Source: Stomoxys calcitrans
Taxonomy: Eukaryota; Arthropoda; Insecta; Diptera; Muscidae
Assembly: GCF_963082655.1 (NCBI RefSeq)
Contig: NC_081552.1
Coordinates: forward strand, 186,170,571-186,234,570
Length of the DNA stretch: 64,000 nt
Direction of reading: 5' to 3'
The translations under genes and the position numbers were made by a program. Position 1 is the first letter of the stretch. The number at the start of each line of letters is the position of its first letter. Below, piece after piece: positions 43,775 through 54,663 of this stretch. Under the pieces are notes generated by a model. That model did not search any database. It saw only the letters and a list, made by a program, of their open reading frames with translations, and was not told the origin of the DNA.

Positions 43775-45440
43775 TTTTTTTATACCCTCCACCATAAGAT
43801 GGGGGGTATACTAATTTCGTCATTCTGTTTGTAACTACTCGAAATATTCGTCTGAGACCCCATAAAGTATATATATTCTTGATCGTCGTGACATTTTATG
43901 TCGATCTAGCCATGTCCGTCCGTCTGTCCGTCCGTCCGTCCGTCCGTCCGTCCGTCCGTCCGTCCGTCTGTCTGTCGAAAGCACGCTAACTTCCGAAGGA
44001 GTAAAGCTAGCCGCTTGAAATTTTGCACAAAGACTTCTTATTAGTGTAGGTCGGTTGGTATTGTAAATGGACCATATCGGTCCATGTTTTGATATAGCTG
44101 CCATATAAACCGATCTTGGGTCTTGACTTCTTGAGCCTCTAGAGTGCGCAATTCTTATCCGATTCGGATGAAATTTTGCACGACGTGTTTTGTTGTGACA
44201 TCCAACAACTGTGCCAAGTATGGTTTAAATCGGTCCATAACCTGATATAGCTGCCATATAAACCGATCTTGGGTCTTGACTTCTTGAGCCTCTAGCGTGC
44301 GCAATTCTTATCCGATCAGAATGAAATTTTGCACGACGTGTTTTGTTATTATATCCAACAACTATGCCAAGTATGGTTCAAATCGGTCCATAACCCGATA
44401 TAGCTGCCATATAAACCGATCTTGGGTCTTGACTTCTTGAGCCTCTAGAGTGCGCAATTCTTATCCGATTAAAATGAAATTTTGTACGACGTGTTTTGTT
44501 ATTACATCCAACAACTGTGCCAAGTATGGTCCAAATCGACTCATAACCTGATATAGCTGCCCTATAAACCGATCTTGGGTCTTGACTTCTTGAGCCTCTA
44601 GAGGGCGCAATTCTTATCCGAATGGAATGGAATTTCGCACGACGTGTTTTGTTATGATACCCAACAACTATGCCAAGTATGGTTTAAATCGGTCCATAAC
44701 CTGATATAGCTGCCATATAAACCGATCTTGGGTCTTGACTTCTGGAGCCTCTAGAGGGCACAATTCTTATCCGATTTGAATGAATTTTTGCACGAAGTAT
44801 TTCGTTATGATATCCAACAACTGTGCCAAGTATGGTTTAAATCGGTCCATAACCTGATATAGCTGTCATATAAACAGATCTGGGGATTTGACTTCTTGAG
44901 CTTTTAGAGGGCGCAATTCCTATTCGATTTGGCTGAAATTTTGCATGACGTATTTTATTTTTACTTTCAACAACTGTGTCAAATAAGGTTCAAATCGGTT
45001 CATAACCTGATATAGCTGCCATATAAACCGATCTGGGATCTTGACTTCTTGACCCCTAGAGGTCGCAATTATTATCCGATATGCCTGAAATTTTGTACGA
45101 CGGATCCTCTCATGACCATCAAGAAACGTGTTTGTTATGGTCTGAATCGGTCTATAGCCCGATACAGATCCCATATAAATCGTTCTCTCTATTTTACTTC
45201 GTGAGCCCCAATGGGCGCAATTCTTATACGAATTGGCTGAAATTTTACACAGGTCTCCAACATATAATTTAATTGTGGTCCGAACCGGACCATATCTTGA
45301 TATCGTTTTAATAGCAGAGCAACTCTTTTCTTATATCCTTTTTTGCCTAAGAAGAGATGCCGGGAAAAAACTCGACAAATGCGATCCATGGTGGAGGGTA
45401 TATAAGATTCGGCCCGGCCGAACTTAGCACGCTTTTACTT
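43775..45440 (+). mobile_element. HINE-A12, complete, seven core units
   Basis: 5' end with stem-loop, (CCGT)n tract 43915-43970, core motifs 'gatatagctgcc' near 44090, 44243, 44397, 44551, 44704, 44857 and 45010 (spacing 153-154), the subterminal repeat 'catggtggagggtatata', hairpin TTCGGCCCGGCCGAA and tail 'cttagcacgcttttacttg'. The best reference copy of HINE-A in the window. Confidence 0.92.
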
Positions 45441-45798
45441 GTTTTCGTTACTGTATGCGAATGTTTGTGTGTGTGTGCGTGTTTTAACCACAAATATTTG
45501 TTCATGTTTGCACATTTTTTTACAAACATGTGTACCCACATACGTATCGGTAAAAGACGAAGAGAAAAACTGTTACATGCAAACACATACAAGTGTAATC
45601 CTTGGTAAATAAACTATTTGGCATACACAAACACAAGAATGTATTTATTTACACACTTTATTTATATCTAACAACATTCTTGTTTGTTGTGTTTCCTGCA
45701 TGTGGCGGTGATGGTAGTGGACAAATTTACATAAATATTTTGAACATACCATAGAGCAGGTCTGCAAAAGTAATCAGCCGTATTTCTTTAAAGAAAAT
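45441..45798. other. Unassigned DNA with a short GT run
   Basis: A 'gtgtgtgtgtgcgtg' stretch near 45467 and AT-rich DNA. No gene or repeat recognised. Confidence 0.45.
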
Positions 45799-45799
45799 T

Positions 45800-46341
45800 T
45801 AACAAGTTAACGCGTGCTAAGTTCGGCCGTGCTGAATCCTATAAACCCTCCACCATGGATCGCATATGACAAATTCTTTGTCCCATATCTATTCATAGGC
45901 AAACACAAGACAATAAATATGAAATATGCAATTGAAGCTTTATCAGATTTGGACGTTTGGATGTTGGAAGTCATTGTGCAAAATTTCAGCCCAACTGGAT
46001 AAGAATTGCGCCCTACAGGCTCACTAAATCGGGAGATCGGTCTATATGGGACCAACATTATATTATGTATTGATTCAAACCATATTTGGCACGTATGTTG
46101 AAGGTCATAAGAGAAGTCATTGTGCACAATTTCAACCAAATCGGATAGAATTTGAGCCCTCTAGAAGTCAAGATCCCAGAACGGTTTACATGGCAGCTAT
46201 ATCAGGTTATGAACCAACCATACCTAACACAATTGTTAGATGTTATAACAAAGCACATCATACAAAATTTCAGCCAAATCGGATGAGAATTGCGATCTCT
46301 AGCGGCTCAAGAATTCAATATACCAGATCGGTTTACATGGT
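45800..46341 (-). mobile_element. HINE-A13, 5' truncated, old
   Basis: 'aacaagttaacgcgtgctaa', a mutated hairpin 'ttcggccgtgctgaatc', 'aaccctccaccatggatcg' and about three diverged core units. The microsatellite and 5' end are missing. A second abrupt HINE-A tail ('acaagtaaaagcgtgctaag', 46347-46370) follows. Confidence 0.7.
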
Positions 46342-46439
46342 AGTTACAAACAAGTAAAAGCGTGCTAAGTTCAAATATACAAATATCTAAGGCACTAATC
46401 GGCTTGTTATGCGGTCTAAAAGCTATAAAGTAACATCGA

Positions 46440-47543
46440 AAAAAAACTTTAAGTTAGGAATTCCGTGCAACTTACAAAATCCTTAATTGTTTTCCATACC
46501 ACTCTCCTACGTTAGTTAATGTCTGGCATCGTGTGCAGTTGTCTTTTAGCCGCGAAAACCGGACAATAATATAGGAAATGCTCCAACGTCTTATCATCTT
46601 TCCCGCATGCTATCACTAGCCGCATCGATTTTACATAAGTGAGATCGTAGTCCTATGTGTCCCGTTACGATACCAATATCTATACTGACCTCCTTCTTAC
46701 TTCCTTTCAGTAGTAGCCTCGTCTTCTAACGATCTGGACCTCCCCCTAGGATTTTCGTCGTCTTACCGACCGTTTCGCTGTTCCACAGCGTTACATGTTT
46801 GTAACGTTTGTCGCCCACGCCCTTAAATCGGACTGCGTCGACCCGAAAGGCTTCGGGTTAACCAAGTTTATTGACCGCAGTCCTCTGGCATTCACCGCCA
46901 AATTATCTGCTCTTTCATTCCCCCTTACTCCGTTATGGCCCGGCACACAAACGATGCGAATTGTGACATCCTCAGAGAAGGCGTTAACCTTCTTCTTACA
47001 CTCCAAGACTGTTCGTGACCTTACCGTCCTGGTTGCTATTGCCCTTAAGGCCATTTTACTGTTCGTACTGATGTTCACATCGACGTCCTCACGTTAGTAC
47101 CACACCACTTCACGCATTCCGTGATCGCCCAGATATCCCCCTGCAGGACCCTATTATGGTCAGGCAGTCTAAAGCAGATCTCCGTCCCTGGGTTCCCAAT
47201 GCATACCCCAGGCCCACTCTGTCCTCTAGCTTTGATCCTTCCGTATAACATGACCTTTCATACGGCAGCCTTAGACTGTGCCGTTGGCAGCAGTGCCTCT
47301 CACTCGACCTCAAGTGTCGTCTCAGGTATCCGATTGGAACCCTCTTCCCTTCCTTCCATGTTTCCTATTATCACCTCGATTATACCGCGATGGTATGAGC
47401 TGCTCCCATCCTCAAGCCATTCACCCTTTGCCTTAAGTCTCATAGCCGCAGTGGCTGTCTCATATGTAATCTGTATGTCAATGGGTTCGATGTCTAGATT
47501 ATCATTTGTTATCTGCAGTATGGTCTTGACTAGGCACCGAACG
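46440..47543 (-). pseudogene. LINE relic: RT C-terminus and RNase H
   Basis: Minus strand. A segment (about 47543-47300) reading …ETATAAMRLKAKGEWLEDG… looks like the part following a non-LTR reverse transcriptase core. Then comes an RNase H domain: CYTEGSK near 47250, the STNSKMAL motif near 47065 and VPGHNGVRGNERADNLAV near 46940, and a C-terminal CG-x-D-x3-LEHFLYYCP zinc-knuckle-like motif near 46590. Frames are broken between 47300 and 47110 and again after 46790. In active relatives the motifs are usually YTDGS and TDSK; here they are TEGS and TNSK, so two catalytic acidic positions are changed. Probably I/LOA/R1-like group. The 5' part is absent where HINE-B12 starts. Confidence 0.75.
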
Positions 47544-47545
47544 AC

Positions 47546-48520
47546 TTTTATACCCACCACCGAAGGATGGCGGTATATTCATTTTGTCATTCCGCTTGCA
47601 ACACATCGAAATATCCATTTCCGACCCTATAAAGTATATATATTCTTGATCAGCGTAAAAATCTAAGACGATCTAAACATGTCCGTCCGACTGTCCGTCT
47701 GTCTGTTGAAATCACGCTACAGTCTTTAAAAATAGAGATATTGAGCTGAAATTTTGCACAGATTCTTTTTTTGTCCATAAACAGGTTAAGTTCGAAGATG
47801 GGCTATATCGGACTATATCTTGATATAGCCCCCATATAGACCGATCCGCCGATTTAGGGTCTTAAGCCCATAAAAGCCAATTTTGTTGAAATTTGGGGTA
47901 GTGTGTTGTGTTAGGCCCTTCGACATGCTTCGTCAATTTGGCTCAGATCGGTCCAGATTTGGATATAGCTGCCATATAGACCGATCCTCAGAATTAGGGT
48001 CTTAGGCCCATAAAAGCCACATTTATTATCCGATTTCGCTGAAATTTGGGACAGTGAGTTGTCTTAGGCCTTTCGACTTCCGTCGTTAAATTGGATCGGT
48101 TCAGATTTGGATATAGCTGCCATATAGACCGATCCTCCGGTTAAGGGTCTTAGGTCCACAAAAGCCACATTTATTATCCGATTTTGATGAAATTCGGGAC
48201 AATGCTTTGTGTTAGGCTCTTCGAAATTTTTATGCAACTTGGTCTAGATTGGGATATGGCTGCCATGTAGACCGATATCTCGATTTAAAGTCTTGGCCCC
48301 ATAAAAGGCGCATTTATAATCCGATTTCACTGAAATTTGACACAGTGACTTATGTTCGGCTTTTCGACATCGTGTCGTATATAGTTCAGATCGGTATGAG
48401 GTATATGAGTATAAGGTATGAAAGTTTCACCGAATTTTGATGAGAGGTGGTTTACATATATACCCGAGGTGGTGGGTATCCAAAGTTCGGCCCGGCCGAA
48501 CTTAACGCCTTTTTACTTGT
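47546..48520 (+). mobile_element. HINE-B12, complete
   Basis: 5' end 'ttttatacccaccaccgaag', 'aaagtatatatattcttg', a short tract near 47685, about four core units, 'acccgaggtggtgggtatcc', hairpin TTCGGCCCGGCCGAA and tail ending 'cctttttacttg' at about 48520. Directly followed by a sliver of mariner sequence. Confidence 0.85.
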
Positions 48521-48521
48521 T

Positions 48522-48546
48522 TTTATTCCCACACGTAAAAAATATC
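48522..48546 (+). pseudogene. 25-bp sliver of mariner transposase
   Basis: 'tttttattcccacacgtaaa' and the next few bases match, with a few changes, the coding stretch FLFPYVKN of the mariner relic at 54668-55066, immediately upstream of the part that resumes at 49612 (MRGEHFSAPEEAVDAF). HINE-A14 lies between the two. Confidence 0.65.
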
Positions 48547-49611
48547 GACTTAAAGCGTGCTAAGTTTGGCCGGGCCGAATCGTATATAGCCTCCACCATA
48601 GATGGCATTTGTCGAGTTCTTTTCCCGATATCTATTTTAAGGCAAACAAAAAGCTATATCAAGTTATGATCCGATTCGCAGCCAATTCAAGTAAGAATTG
48701 GGCTCAAAAAAAAATAGAGAGATCTGTTTATATGGGAGCTGATTTGGACCACATTTGACAGGTACGTTGAAGATCATGGGAGAACCCGTTGTAATTCAGC
48801 CAGATAGGATAATAATTACGCCCTCTATAGGCTCAAGAAGTTAAGATCCCAGAACGGTTTATATGGCAGCTATATCAGGTTATGAATCGATTTGAACCAT
48901 TTTGGGCACAGTTATTAGAAATCCTAACTTAACACGTCATTCAAAATTTCAGCCAAATCGGATAAGAATTGCACCCTCTAGTGGCTCAAGAAATCAAGAT
49001 TGAAGATCGGTTTATATGGCAGCTATATCATGTTATGGACCGATTTAGACCATACTTAGCACAGTTGTTGGAAACCATAACTTAACACATCGTGCAAACT
49101 TTCCGCCAAATCGGGTAGGAATTGCGCCCTCTAGAAGCTCAAAAAGTCAAGACCCCAGATCGGTTTATATGACAGCTATATCAGGTTATAAACCGATTTA
49201 AACCATAATCAGCACTGTTGTTGGAAGTCATTATGAAACAACTCATGCAAAATTTCTGATAAATCGGAAAGGTATTGTGCCCTCTAGTGGCTCAGTCAAG
49301 ATCCAAGATTTGTTTATATGGCAGCTTTATCAAAACGTGAACCGATATAGTCCATTAACAATCCCAACCGACCTACACTATTAAAAAGTATTTGTCCCAA
49401 ATTTCAAGCAGCTGGCTTGACTACTTCGGAAGTTAGCGTGCTTTCGATAGACAGACGGACGGATGGGCGTACGGACGGACATCGCTAGATCGACTTAAAA
49501 TGTCATGACGATCAAGAATATATATACTTTATGCGGTCTTAGACGCATATTTCGAGGTGTTACAAACAGAGTGACGAAATTAGTATACCCCCATCCTATG
49601 GTGGAGGGTAT
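48547..49611 (-). mobile_element. HINE-A14, older subtype, inside mariner
   Basis: 'taaagcgtgctaagtttggc' with a mutated hairpin, about four core units, a small tract 'cagacggacggatgggcg' near 49455, 'cgcatatttcgaggtgttac' and the 5' end 'ctatggtggagggtataa'. The terminal ACAAG tail is lost. Its right end joins exactly to mariner coding sequence ATGAGAGG. Confidence 0.78.
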
Positions 49612-49843
49612 AATGAGAGGTGAACATTTTTCGGCACCTGAAGAAGCGGTTGATGCGTTCAGAATGCATGTTTTGGAGATACCTCAATCAGAGTGGCAAA
49701 AGTGCTACGACAATTGGTTCAAACGAATGTAAAAGTATATAGATCTTAATGGGGAATATTTTGAAAAACAATAAAGCGATGTTCGATGTTTAATATTTGT
49801 TTTTGTATTCTCTAATCCCGAAATATAAAAGGCAACCCTCGTA
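49612..49843 (+). pseudogene. mariner transposase 3' end (copy 1)
   Basis: Reads MRGEHFSAPEEAVDAFRMHV…EWQKCYDNWFKRM, then a stop (UAA in place of a Q codon), then K-Y-IDLNGEYFEKQ and a second stop near 49771. This is the C-terminus of a mariner-family DD34D transposase. The element ends with the terminal repeat 'aaaaggcaaccctcg' and a TA at 49842-49843. The catalytic core is absent. Confidence 0.85.
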
Positions 49844-50746
49844 TGTGGAGCTCAAATACACACATTGGGCGAATTTATTGGGAAATGTATACTGACCCAT
49901 TTGAATATAGCAAAACATATGCCTGTTTGTGGTATTATGTATTCCAAATGGAATACGTACGTACGGCATATAGGTAAAGTGAAAGTGCAAAGCATATGTA
50001 TGTATGTATGTATGTATATATGGAGTGCATGGTGGCCAACATGCTAGTTGAGGTTAATTTGATTGCCATTATTTAGCTTTTGGGGCTAAAATGTTGGTCT
50101 TAAGCACACAGGTGACCTATGGCTGCAAGGGTATGTGGTGTTGGTGTAATCCCATTTGTCTACTGTGTGTGTGTGAGTGAAACTTGGCTTCGCATTTTTC
50201 CCATTTGCTGTGCCACTGTGGCCCGGTTGTATGGTTAACAAATTGGTTAAACACTGTCACAGCATTAACCTCAGTATTTCCATGAATAATTTATACATTT
50301 GGCTAAAATACAATGTTATGGCCAATGACAGGTAAATGGCGGTCAACTGTGTATTCAAGGGAATAAGAGACCTGGTTAAGTTTTGTCCCAAGCCCGCATA
50401 AGGATAAAAGGTCGTGGAACTTATCGTTAATGATAGTAATTTTGAAAAAAAGAAAGGAAGGAAATGTTTGCTTGCTGTTTGGATTTTATGATTCAACATA
50501 AACAGAAGATGATGGCAAATATTTTGTGATTAAAATTTAAGTAATTGAGATACTAAACAACATATTCAATTATTTGGGTTAAGCCGAAACTCGGCAAGAA
50601 TGGTTATTATCATAGATGCGTTGTTGGCTTCTTGCCACTAAAATTATTCTCATGGTAAATGGGTCATTCATTTGTTAAATGTGTAATATAATTCTCATAC
50701 AAATAACCGTTACCTTGACGCCACAGCGGAGACTCACGTACGGCTT
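49844..50746. other. Unassigned, probably single-copy DNA
   Basis: About 900 bp without HINE, Helitron or transposase similarity. It has a short ATGT tetranucleotide run (about 49995-50020). Frames at 49865-50047 and 50257-50499 have no recognised motif. One of the best candidates in the window for ordinary host intergenic DNA. Confidence 0.5.
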
Positions 50747-51254
50747 ATTATAACCACCACCGTAGGATAGGGGATATATTCATTTAGTCATTCCGGTTGC
50801 AACACATCGAAATATCAATTTCCGACCCTGTAAAGTATATATAATTCGGATCGTCATAAAATTCTAAGACGATTTAACGATGTCCGTGTGTCTGTCCGTC
50901 TGCCCATCAGTCCGTCCGTATGTCCGTTCGTCTGTTGTAATCACTCTACAGCCTTCAAAAATTGAGATATTGAGCTGAAATTTGGCACAAATACGTCGTT
51001 TTGATGTACGCTGGTTAAGTTCTTGAACGGGCCAAATTGGACCAAATTTGGCCGATTAAGGGTCTAATGCCCACAAATGCTTTCTTTTTTATCAGAATTC
51101 ACTGAGTAGTTTAAGGCTTCCAGACAACCGACACAAATATGGTTTAGATCGGTTTATATTTAGATATAGCTGCCATATAGACCGATTGTGACGACACCAG
51201 AGGTAGTGGGTAACCAAACTTCGGCCCGGTCGAACTAAATGCCTTTTTACTTGT
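50747..51254 (+). mobile_element. HINE-F2
   Basis: 5' end 'ataaccaccaccgtaggatag', 'tataattcggatcgtcataa', a short 'gtccgtctgcccatcag' tract, about one and a half core units and a 3' end 'cttcggcccggtcgaac' plus 'gcctttttacttg'. A deletion in the core removes part of a unit near 51050. Confidence 0.75.
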
Positions 51255-51276
51255 TGTGATTCCTCATGTCGTTTTT

Positions 51277-51316
51277 ATTCCGATGTAACAACAAAGGATT
51301 GTTGTTACATCGGAAT
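51277..51316. repeat. Perfect 17-bp hairpin
   Basis: Arms ATTCCGATGTAACAACA (51277-51293) and TGTTGTTACATCGGAAT (51300-51316) with loop AAGGAT. It sits just after the HINE-F2 tail and in front of HINE-E5, whose 5' end normally has 'cattccgtttgtaacac'. It may be a fold-back copy of that end. Confidence 0.9.
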
Positions 51317-51329
51317 GACTAAATCAGTA

Positions 51330-51948
51330 TACCGATCTAGTCATTCCGTTTGTAACACATGGAAATATTGATCTAGGACCCCATGGAGTATATACTCTTA
51401 AATCGTCCCGACATTCTGAGTCAATCTAGCCATGTCCGTCCGTCCGTCAGTTGAAATCACGATAGCGGACGAACGCATAAAGCTAGCCGCTTGAAATTTT
51501 GCACAGATACTAAATATTGATGTAGGTCATTGGAGATTGAAAATTGGCCATATCGGTTCAGATTTAGATTTAGCTCCTAAATAAACCGATCTCCTGATCT
51601 TACTTCTTATGCCCTTAAACGACTCAATTTTTGTCTGATATAGCTGATGCTCTCTTATAACTTCCAACAACTGTGGTAAGTACGGTCTTAAACCGTCTAT
51701 AAACTGGTATAGCTCCCATATACACTGATCTCCCGATTTGAATTCTTGAGCCCCTGGAAGCCTAAATTTTCATCCGATTTGGTTAAAAATTTCTTCTGTT
51801 ATGACTTTCGTCAACTGTGACAAGTACGGTCTAAATCGCTCTATAACGTGATATACCTCCCATATAAACTGATCTCCCGATTTGACTTTTTGAAGACGCG
51901 ATTTTTATCTGATTTGGATGTATATTGGGTTCTGTTATAACTTTCAAC
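51330..51948 (+). mobile_element. HINE-E5, first part
   Basis: 'gatctagtcattccgtttgt', 'gtccgtccgtccgtcagttg', 'aaagctagccgcttgaaatt' and three core units ('tagctcccatatacactgat'). It is broken at 'tgttataactttcaac', where HINE-A15 begins, and continues at about 53300. Confidence 0.75.
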
Positions 51949-53302
51949 AAGTAAAAGCGTGCTAAGTTCGGCCGGGCCGAATCTTATATACCCTCCACCA
52001 TGGATCGCATTTGTCGAGTTCTTTTCCCGGCATCTCTTCTTAGGCAAAAAAGGATATAAGAAAAGAGTTGCTCTGCTATTAAAACGATATCAAGATATGG
52101 TCCGGTTCGGATCACAATTATATTATATGTTGGAGACCTGTGTAAAATTTCAGCCAATTCGTATAAGAATTGCGCCCATTGGGGCTCACGAAGTAAAATA
52201 GAGAGAACGAATTATATGGGATCTGTATCGGGCTATAGACCGGTTCAGACCATAATAAACACGTTTGTTGATGGTCATGAGAGGATCCGTCGTACAAAAT
52301 TTCAGGCATATCGGATAATAATTGCGACCTCTACGGGTCAAGAAGTCAAGATCCCAGATCGGTTTATATGGCAGCTATATCAGGTTATGAACCGATTTGA
52401 ACCTTATTTGACACAGTTGTTGAAAGTAAAAATAAAATACGTCATGCAAAATTTCAGCCAAATCGGATAGGAATTGCGCCCTCTAGAAGCTCAAGAAGTC
52501 AAATCCCCAGATCTGTTTATATGACAGCTATATCAGGTTATCTACCGATTTCAACCATACTTGGCACAGTTGTTGGATATAATAACAAAACACGTCGTGC
52601 AAAATTTCATTTCAATCGGATAAGAATTGCGCACTCTAGAGGCTCAAGAATTCAAGACCCAAGATCGGTTTATATGACAGCTATATCCGGTTATGGACCG
52701 ATTTGAACCATACTTGGCACAGTTGTTGGATATTATAACAAAACACGTCGTGCGAAATTCCATTCCATTCGGATAAGAATTGCGCCCTCTAGAGGCTCAA
52801 GAAATCAAGACCCAAGATCAATTTATATGGCAGCTATATCAGGTTATGGACCGATTTGAACCATACTTGGCGCAGTTGTTGGATATTATAACAAAACACG
52901 TCGTGCAAAATTTCATTTCAATCGAATAAGAATTGCGCACTCTAGAGGCTCAAGAAGTCAAGACCCAAGATCGGTTTATATGGCAGCTATATCAAAACAT
53001 GGACCAATATGGCCCATTTACAATACCAACCGACCTACACTAATAAGAAGTATTTGTGCAAAATTTCAAGCGGCTAGATTTACTCCTTTGGAAGTTAGCG
53101 TGCTTTCGACAGACAGACGGACGGTCGGACGGACGGACGGACGGACGGACGGACAGACGGACGGACATGGCTAGATCGACATAAAATGTCGCGACGATCA
53201 AGAATATATTTATTTTATGGGGTCTCAGACGAATATTTCGAGTAGTTACAAACAGAATGACGAAATTAGTATACCCACCATCTTATGGTGGAGGGTATAA
53301 AA
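51947..53302 (-). mobile_element. HINE-A15, complete, nested in HINE-E5
   Basis: Full 3' end with hairpin, about six core units, a (CGGA)n tract (53110-53165) and the 5' end 'ttatggtggagggtataaaa'. On both sides HINE-E5 sequence resumes in phase: 'actttcaac' before and 'aactgtgccaagtatgg' after. Confidence 0.88.
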
Positions 53303-53397
53303 ACTGTGCCAAGTATGGTCCAAATCGGTCTTTAAACAGGTATAGCTCCCATATTTTAGCAGTATCCATGATGGTGGTTCCCAAGATTCGCCCCGGC
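53300..53397 (+). mobile_element. HINE-E5, remainder
   Basis: 'actgtgccaagtatggtcc', one core motif 'aggtatagctcccatat', 'ccatgatggtggttccc' and the start of the hairpin 'attcgccccggcgg'. The tail is lost at the join with HINE-A16. Confidence 0.7.
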
Positions 53398-54663
53398 GGT
53401 GGTTCTGTTTGTAACTACTCGAAATATTCGTCTGAGACCCCATTAAGTATATATATTCTTGATCGTCGCTACATTTTATGTCGATCTAGCCATGTCCGTC
53501 TGTCCGTCCGTCCGTCCGTCTGTCTGTCGAAAGCACGCTAACTTCCGAAGGAGTAAAGCTAGCCGCCTGAAATTTTGCACAAATACTTCTTATTAGTGTA
53601 GGTCGGTTGGTATTGTAAATGGGCCATATCGGTCCATGTTTTGATATAGCTGCCATATAAACCGATCTTGGGTCTTGACTTCTTGACTTCTTGAGCCTCT
53701 AGAGTGCGCAATTCTTACCCGATTGGAATGAAATTTTGCACGACGTGTTTTGTTATGATATCCAACAACTGTGCCAAGTATGGTTTAAATCGAACCATAA
53801 CCTGATACACCTGCCATATAAACCGATCTTGGGTCTTGACTTCTTGAGCCTCTAGAGTGCGCAATTCTTACCCGATTGGAATGAAATTTTGCACGACGTG
53901 TTTTGTTATGATATCCAACAACTGTGCCAAGTATGGTTTAAATCGGTCCATAACCTGATATAGCTGCCAAATAAACCGACCTTGGGTCTTGACTTCTTGA
54001 GCCTCTAGAGTGCGCAATTCTTATCCGATTGGAATGAAATTTTGCACGACATGTTTTGTTATGATATCCAACAACTTTTCCAAGTATGGTTCAAATCGGT
54101 TCATAACCTGATATAGCTGCCATATCAACCGATCTTGGGTCTTGACTTCTTGAGCCTCTAGAGTGCGCAATTCTTATCCGATTGGAATGAAATTTTGGCC
54201 GACGTGTTTTGGTATGATATCCAACAACTGTGCCAAGTATGGTTTAAATCGGTTCATAACCTGATATAGCTGCCATATAAACCGATCTTGGACCTTGACT
54301 TCTTGAGCCTCTAGAGGTCGCAATTATTATTCGATTTGCCTGAAATTATGTACTACGGATCATCTCATGACCACCAACATACGTGTTTATTATGATCTGA
54401 AACGGTCTATAGCCCGATACAGCTCCCATACAAATCGATCTCTCTATTTTACTTCTTGAGCCCCCAAAGGGCGCAATTCTTATTCGAATTGGCTGACATT
54501 TTACACAGGTTTCCAACATGTAATAATATAATAATAGCAGAGCAAATCTTTTCATATATCCTTTTTTGGCTAAGAGGAGATGCCGGGAGAAGAACTCCGC
54601 AAATGCGATCCATGGTGGAGGGTATGTAAGATTCGGCCCGGTCGAACTTAGCACGCTTTTACT
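53398..54663 (+). mobile_element. HINE-A16, 5' tip lost
   Basis: Starts at 'ttctgtttgtaactactcg' without the TATACCC stem-loop. (CCGT)n tract near 53500, six core units (one with a doubled 'gacttcttgacttcttg'), 'catggtggagggtatgtaag', hairpin 'ttcggcccggtcgaac' and tail. It abuts mariner copy 2 inside a T run. Confidence 0.82.

Noticed and set aside
43815..43970. Promoter-like TATA motifs in HINE 5' ends (tatataTATTC, TTTTATACCC)
   Set aside because: They are conserved element sequence repeated dozens of times. No gene lies downstream and no evidence of transcription start can be read from sequence.
43990..45060. Regular direct repeats resembling a CRISPR array
   Set aside because: Units are about 153 bp, diverged throughout and part of a eukaryotic HINE. 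There are no short identical repeats with unique spacers.
47121..47666. A 181-codon plus-strand frame across the LINE relic
   Set aside because: Antisense shadow of the LINE RNase H region running on into HINE-B12. The minus strand carries the recognisable motifs.
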